From Methylocapsa sp. (lineage in GTDB: Bacteria > Pseudomonadota > Alphaproteobacteria > Rhizobiales > Beijerinckiaceae): a stretch of DNA of 10,570 nucleotides. How positions within the stretch are numbered: position 1 is the stretch's first letter; the number at the start of each line of letters is the position of its first letter. The DNA is taken from positions 1-10,570 of the forward strand of contig PLUZ01000275.1 of NCBI GenBank assembly GCA_003162995.1. The letters are read 5' to 3'. Positions 6,425 to 10,570 of this stretch are shown piece by piece. The position numbers and the translations under genes are program-made. A model generated the notes under the pieces. The model searched no databases, was not told the origin of the DNA, and saw only the letters and a program-made list of their open reading frames with translations.

Positions 6425-7297
6425 GTGCCGATAATGGTAACCGGGATGGCTGATTTTAAGAGGAAAACTTTGCTGCGCACGCCGGTCCTTACGCTCGGCC
6501 TTGTTTCGGCGCTGGTTTCTGGCCTTGGCACAGTTTCAGCTCGCGCCGATGAGTTCCGGGCGCGCTATACGGTGAGTGTCATCGGATTCCATGTCGGCGA
6601 GGTCACGGCGGCGGGGGCGGTCGGCCGGGGAACCTACCGAATCGATCTCAATGCCAAGCTGACCGGCATCGCGGCATGGGTCGCAAGCGTCAAGCTGGCG
6701 CTCGCCGCGACCGGCTCTCTGCGCAAAGGCAGCCCCGCCCCTTCCACCTATGCCACGACCTCCGCAAATTCCATAGGAAGCCGGACCGTGCGGATGTCGC
6801 TCGATTCCGGAAACGTCAAGGCCGTCGAGATTTTCCCGCCTTTCGAGGATAAGGAAGGAAGAATTCCAGTCACAGAGGCGAACAAGCGCAACATTGTTGA
6901 TCCGACAAGCGCCTTGATCATGCCGGTTCCGGAGGGCGAACCTCTGATCGGCCCGGCGGCATGCAACCGGACGATCCCAGTCTATGACGGCTACGTCAGA
7001 TTTGATGTCACACTCCATTACGCCGGAGTAAAGAACGTATCGGTCGACGGATACTCCGGTCCGGTTTCGGTTTGCGCGGCGCGCTATATCCCCATCTCCG
7101 GTCATAAGCGGGATTCAAAATCGACGAAATTCATGGCGGAAAACAGAGACATCGAGGCTTGGCTCGCGCCGATCGACCGGGCGCATGTCGTTGTGCCTCT
7201 CCATGTCGCCTTGATGACCTTGGCCGGTGCCGCAGTGATCGATGCGGTCGAGTTTTCGGTCGTGCCATCGGACTTGACCGCGACCTCCACGCATTGA
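6425..7297 (+). CDS. Exported DUF3108 domain protein
   Basis: Up to 290 residues. The N terminus is a signal peptide (basic FKRK, hydrophobic core around 19-38, probable cleavage after SARA at 41), so the mature protein should be periplasmic. The mature part begins with YTVSVIGFHVGEV, typical of DUF3108, and continues as a predicted all-beta fold. Two Cys in the places usual for alphaproteobacterial members flank the second half: one in AACNRTIPVYDGYVRFD and one in VSVCAARYIPISGH, a likely disulfide. The family has no established biochemical function. Three starts are possible: GTG 6425 (AGG about 9 bases upstream), ATG 6434 and ATG 6446; the last gives the most usual signal-peptide length, and I list the longest. 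The stop codon overlaps the first possible start of the next reading frame. Confidence 0.85.
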   Translation: MPIMVTGMADFKRKTLLRTPVLTLGLVSALVSGLGTVSARADEFRARYTVSVIGFHVGEVTAAGAVGRGTYRIDLNAKLTGIAAWVASVKLALAATGSLRKGSPAPSTYATTSANSIGSRTVRMSLDSGNVKAVEIFPPFEDKEGRIPVTEANKRNIVDPTSALIMPVPEGEPLIGPAACNRTIPVYDGYVRFDVTLHYAGVKNVSVDGYSGPVSVCAARYIPISGHKRDSKSTKFMAENRDIEAWLAPIDRAHVVVPLHVALMTLAGAAVIDAVEFSVVPSDLTATSTH

Positions 7298-7533
7298 CAC
7301 CGGCCGAGCAAAATGATCTCGCGATTGCAGACATCAATGCGCTTGCCAGCCTTTTGGGAGAGAAAGCTTTCTTGATGGGCGGCCAGCCTTGCGGGGCGGA
7401 CGCGGCGGTGTTCGCCTTCGTGGCGGGTTTTTTGGCCCCCGTGTTCGTAACGCCGATCAGATCAGCGGTGGAAAAGCACCAAAATCTTGTCGGCTACCGC
7501 GACCGCATCTTGCAGCACTATTTCCAGGGATAG
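7291..7533 (+). pseudogene. GST/metaxin-like protein, C-terminal remnant
   Basis: About 80 residues that resemble only the C-terminal helical domain of a glutathione S-transferase of the metaxin/Faxc-like type. Recognisable parts are DINALASLLGEKAFLMGGQP, then GADAAVFAFVAGFLAPVFVTP, then RSAVEKHQNLVGYRDRILQHYF. Intact relatives are about 230-250 residues with an N-terminal thioredoxin-like glutathione-binding domain, which is missing here. The upstream continuation of this frame overlaps the DUF3108 gene and is not GST-like. The only start near the junction is TTG at 7294, overlapping the DUF3108 stop as TTGA. The front of the gene seems to have been lost by deletion or by recombination next to the DUF3108 gene. 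The remaining frame has no stop or shift, so the product could still be made, but activity as a transferase is not expected. Confidence 0.7.
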
Positions 7534-8040
7534 GCTCAAGGGACGGTTGCAGCTCTTTTTTTGCCCAACAAAATTGTTTTTGGACAGTTGACAGATAAGG
7601 CCGTCCGAGTCTGGCCGCGTCTTACGCTACAAGTGTTCCATGCTTTGGCCAAAACAATGGTTTTTTACAATGGGTAGCGTCAGTAATCTGGCACTCGCCG
7701 ATATATTGTAGTGAACAAACAAAGATTTGCGCTTTGTCACCGATTCGGGCGCGATTCGTTCGTCTCCCGTTCAAGGTGTAAAGAATGTCGCGCATGACGG
7801 CATCATTCTGATACAGTGCAGTACCGTTGTGGTACAAGGGCCCCAGACTGGAGGTAAGCGCGAACGGCTTTCTTCCGGCGGGAAAACATTCCAGTCACAG
7901 CCCATTGTGCGAACCCATCGCTCGAGCGGCAGGGCAATAGATTTGGGATTTCCCAGCAAATATCGCGCCGTCGCAGCCGGATAGGATAAACCGTCCACGT
8001 TGCCGCAAATTCCCGATGCTTCTTCCGCGCCGATTAACCA
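7534..8040. other. Lower-GC intergenic region, no recognised gene
   Basis: About 500 bases before the helicase gene. I count 25/60 G+C at 7621-7680, far below the 42/60 in the helicase at 8401-8460. Open frames of 60-85 codons exist on both strands (for example 7727-7984 on + and 7998-7771 on -), but none resembles a known family and they overlap each other. A T-run at 7555-7562 follows the GST remnant, but without a good hairpin. A bulged inverted repeat, GTGA-N5-CAAAG-N7-CTTTG-TCAC, spans 7711-7740, and GTACC-N5-GGTAC lies at 7821-7835. The region could be decayed coding sequence or hold a small RNA; neither is shown. Confidence 0.4.
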
Positions 8041-10570
8041 ATGAACGTTCCATTTCCGGCCGCCCGATCATTTTTGCGAGACAGCTCCAGGGGTGTCACG
8101 GTCCTGCTTGGGCCGACCAATACCGGCAAAACCCATTATGCGATCGAGCGGATGCTTTCCCATTCAAGCGGGATGATCGGCCTGCCGCTCAGGCTTCTCG
8201 CGCGTGAAGTCTATAACCGCGCGGTGGAAAAGGCGGGTGCGGGCGCTGTTGCGCTCATCACTGGCGAAGAAAAAATCAAGCCGGACTCGCCGCGCTACTG
8301 GATTTCGACCGTCGAGGCGATGCCGCGCGACCTCGACCTTGCTTTCGTGGCGGTGGATGAAATTCAGCTCGCGGCTGATCTCGACCGGGGCCATGTCTTC
8401 ACCGACCGGCTGCTCAATCTGCGGGGGCGCGAGGAGACTTTGCTGATCGGCGCGGCCACCATGCAGCGCGCGGTACGGGAACTTTTGCCGGGCGTTCGGA
8501 TCGTTGCACGCCCGCGTCTCTCAAAATTGAGTTTCGCGGGAGAGAAGAAATTGACCCGCCTTCCCCGGCGCAGCGCCGTCGTCGCCTTTTCCGCCGAGGA
8601 TGTTTATGCGATCGCCGAATGGATCCGGCGCCAGCACGGCGGCGCGGCGGTCGTCCTCGGCGCGCTCTCGCCGCGTACCCGCAACGCCCAGGTGGACATG
8701 TTCCAAAATGGCCTCGTCGATTACATTATCGCGACCGACGCCATCGGAATGGGGCTCAATCTCGACGTCGATCACATAGCCTTCGCGGCCGACCGGAAGT
8801 TCGACGGCTGGCAGAACCGCCGTCTGACGGCGGCAGAATTCGGGCAGATCGCCGGCCGCGCAGGCCGCCATCTCCGCGATGGGACCTTCGGCACCACGGG
8901 ACGCTGCCCGCCCTTCGACGAAACTCTTGTCGAACAGCTGGAAGACCATTGCTTCGATCCGGTGCGGATGCTCCAATGGCGCAATACGGAGCTCGATTTC
9001 ACTTCGCTTGCCGCTCTCGCCGCCTCGCTCGACAGTCTGCCAATGGCGCAAGGCCTGGCGCGGGCGCCGCTCGCTGAGGACCAGCTCGCACTCGAATTCG
9101 CCACCCGCGATGAAAAAGTGGTGCGGGCGGCAAAGACCAGAGCCGATATCGCCCGTCTCTGGGAATGCTGCCAAATCCCCGATTATCGAAAGCTGTCGCC
9201 GGCGGCGCATGCGGAACTCGTGATATCGGTCTTTGGCTTTGTCGTGCGCGCAGGTCATATCCCCGACGATTGGTTTGCCCGCCATGTCGCGGCGCAAGAC
9301 CGCACCGACGGCGGCCTCGATACGCTCTCGGCGCGGATCGCCGAGATAAGAACCTGGACCTTCATCGCCAATCGTGCCGGCTGGTTGCGCGATCCTAAGC
9401 ATTGGCAGAGTGTCACGCGTCAGGTAGAGGACAATCTGTCGGACGCTTTGCATGAACGTCTCGCCCAAAGGTTCGTGGACCGCAGGACGAGCGTTCTCAT
9501 GCGCCGCCTAAGGGAGAACGCCATGTTGGAAGCCGAGGTCACCCCGAGCGGTGACGTGTTGGTCGCGGGCCAGCACGTCGGGCAACTCAATGGATTTCGC
9601 TTCACCCCCGACCCGGCGGCGGTGGGCGAGGCCGCGAAAGCTCTGAACGCCGCCGCGCAAAAGGCCTTGGCGAGCGAAATCGAAGGACGCGCGGGACGGG
9701 TGAGCGAAGCCGTCGACGAAGCTTTCATCCTCACCAATGACGGAATCATCCGCTGGCTCGGCGAGCCCATCGGCAAGATCGCCGCGGGCGCGCATGTGCT
9801 CCAACCGCGCGTGACGATTCTCGCGGACGAACAATTGACCGGCCAGGCGCTTGATATGGTGCAGCGGCGGCTCGATCTCTGGCTTGCGCAGCATGTGAAG
9901 AAGCTCCTCGGGCCGCTCACGGATTTGGAAAATGGCGAAGGACTTGAGGGAATTGCGCGCGGCATTGCGTTCCACATCGCCGAATCCCTCGGTGTTCTCG
10001 ATCGTGTCCGTGTTGCCGACGACGTAAAGAGCCTTTCCCAGGATACCCGCGCCGCATTGCGGAAATTTGGCATCCGCTTCGGCGCCTATCATCTTTATCT
10101 CCCAAGTTTGATAAAGCCCGCGCCGCGCGCCCTCGCCGCGCAGCTCTATGCCTTAAAGCACGGTGGCAGCGAGGCGTTCAAAGGCCTTGACGAAGTTCTC
10201 CATCTCGCCGCCTCCGGCCGAACTTCCTTGGTCGCCGACAAGGAGGTTCAAAAGAATTTGTACCGGGCGGCCGGGTTCCGCGTTTGTGGGGATCGCGCGG
10301 TGCGCGTCGATATTTTGGAGCGGCTCGCCGATTTGATCCGCCCGGCGGTGAGCTATCGTCCTGGCGTCTCCTCCGGCGATCCGCCTCCAGGCGCGGCGGA
10401 TGCCGATGGCTTTGTCGTCACGGTCGCGATGACCTCGCTTGCCGGCTGCTCGGGCGATAGCTTCGCCTCGATCCTTCGTGCTCTCGGCTATGTGTCCGAC
10501 CTGCGCAAGGGCCCCGCAATCAGCGTGCCTTTGCTTGCGGGCGCCGCAACCGAGCCGATTGCCACGCTCG
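8041..10570 (+). CDS. SUV3-like ATP-dependent RNA helicase, 3' end outside window
   Basis: An uninterrupted frame of 843 codons runs off the right edge. It carries superfamily 2 helicase motifs in order: Walker A GPTNTGKT (24-31), Walker B-type DEIQ (106-109), the GAATM motif III region (about 137-141), ATDAIGMGLNLD (231-242) and QIAGRAGR motif VI (269-276). The spacing and the short N-terminal RecA-like domain match the SUV3/mitochondrial-degradosome helicase group that is common in Alphaproteobacteria. The long C-terminal part, with LYRAAGFRVCGDRAVRVD and VTVAMTSLAGCSGDSFASIL, agrees with rhizobial homologues of about 1000 residues or more. It probably unwinds RNA using ATP; the bacterial role is poorly known. 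The ATG at 8041 is the first possible start because TAA lies in frame at 8035, although no good ribosome binding site is seen. Long antisense open frames here are shadows. Confidence 0.93.
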   Translation, partial: MNVPFPAARSFLRDSSRGVTVLLGPTNTGKTHYAIERMLSHSSGMIGLPLRLLAREVYNRAVEKAGAGAVALITGEEKIKPDSPRYWISTVEAMPRDLDLAFVAVDEIQLAADLDRGHVFTDRLLNLRGREETLLIGAATMQRAVRELLPGVRIVARPRLSKLSFAGEKKLTRLPRRSAVVAFSAEDVYAIAEWIRRQHGGAAVVLGALSPRTRNAQVDMFQNGLVDYIIATDAIGMGLNLDVDHIAFAADRKFDGWQNRRLTAAEFGQIAGRAGRHLRDGTFGTTGRCPPFDETLVEQLEDHCFDPVRMLQWRNTELDFTSLAALAASLDSLPMAQGLARAPLAEDQLALEFATRDEKVVRAAKTRADIARLWECCQIPDYRKLSPAAHAELVISVFGFVVRAGHIPDDWFARHVAAQDRTDGGLDTLSARIAEIRTWTFIANRAGWLRDPKHWQSVTRQVEDNLSDALHERLAQRFVDRRTSVLMRRLRENAMLEAEVTPSGDVLVAGQHVGQLNGFRFTPDPAAVGEAAKALNAAAQKALASEIEGRAGRVSEAVDEAFILTNDGIIRWLGEPIGKIAAGAHVLQPRVTILADEQLTGQALDMVQRRLDLWLAQHVKKLLGPLTDLENGEGLEGIARGIAFHIAESLGVLDRVRVADDVKSLSQDTRAALRKFGIRFGAYHLYLPSLIKPAPRALAAQLYALKHGGSEAFKGLDEVLHLAASGRTSLVADKEVQKNLYRAAGFRVCGDRAVRVDILERLADLIRPAVSYRPGVSSGDPPPGAADADGFVVTVAMTSLAGCSGDSFASILRALGYVSDLRKGPAISVPLLAGAATEPIATL

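Noticed and set aside
7727-7998. Overlapping open frames on both strands before the helicase
   Set aside because: Neither product is recognisable. Two overlapping short frames in a low-GC gap are likely chance.
8521-9468. Long antisense open frame (315 codons, - strand) inside the helicase gene
   Set aside because: The + strand carries unmistakable helicase motifs throughout. The antisense product resembles no family and is the usual by-product of high-GC codon use.
9420-10105. Antisense open frames of 60-220 codons under the helicase 3' region
   Set aside because: They overlap one another in different frames and lie opposite conserved helicase sequence.

Overview
The window looks like an ordinary chromosomal segment of an alphaproteobacterium, most likely in the order Hyphomicrobiales (Rhizobiales) and perhaps near Beijerinckiaceae. 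That placement is inferred from the high-GC coding sequence and from the gene families present: a SUV3-like helicase of the rhizobial type, a DUF3108 exported protein, AprI/Inh-type proteins, a KGG-repeat stress protein and a stand-alone eutBC pair. No rRNA, tRNA, CRISPR array, transposase or phage gene was seen, and I found no clear new multi-gene system.

Left part (1-2274, + strand): the 3' end of a polysaccharide deacetylase (NodB fold), then a 3' scrap of an aldo/keto reductase, then a complete GT-B glycosyltransferase. The middle of the glycosyltransferase is strikingly AT-rich while its 3' end returns to the local high GC. The deacetylase and glycosyltransferase suggest cell-surface polysaccharide work. 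The enzyme scrap and the base-composition jumps suggest past recombination.

Middle part (2310-4506, - strand): eutB and eutC, the two subunits of adenosylcobalamin-dependent ethanolamine ammonia-lyase, overlap by ATGA and form a two-gene operon. A TATAAT-like -10 box lies just upstream, and a perfect 8-bp inverted repeat covers the region where the -35 box would be. This is a candidate operator or activator site. No microcompartment genes are visible.

Central right (4830-5984): a small KGG-motif stress protein on + ends in a strong intrinsic terminator. A convergent secreted protein on - consists of two tandem AprI/Inh-like domains with identical Cys-Cys-Trp spacing.

Right part (6425-10570, + strand): an exported DUF3108 protein is followed directly, across an overlapping stop codon, by the C-terminal remnant of a GST/metaxin-like protein. 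After about 500 bases of lower-GC DNA with no recognised gene comes a large SUV3-like ATP-dependent RNA helicase that runs off the right edge.

The genes do not form one pathway. The window holds several short, independent transcription units, with eutBC the only clear metabolic operon.
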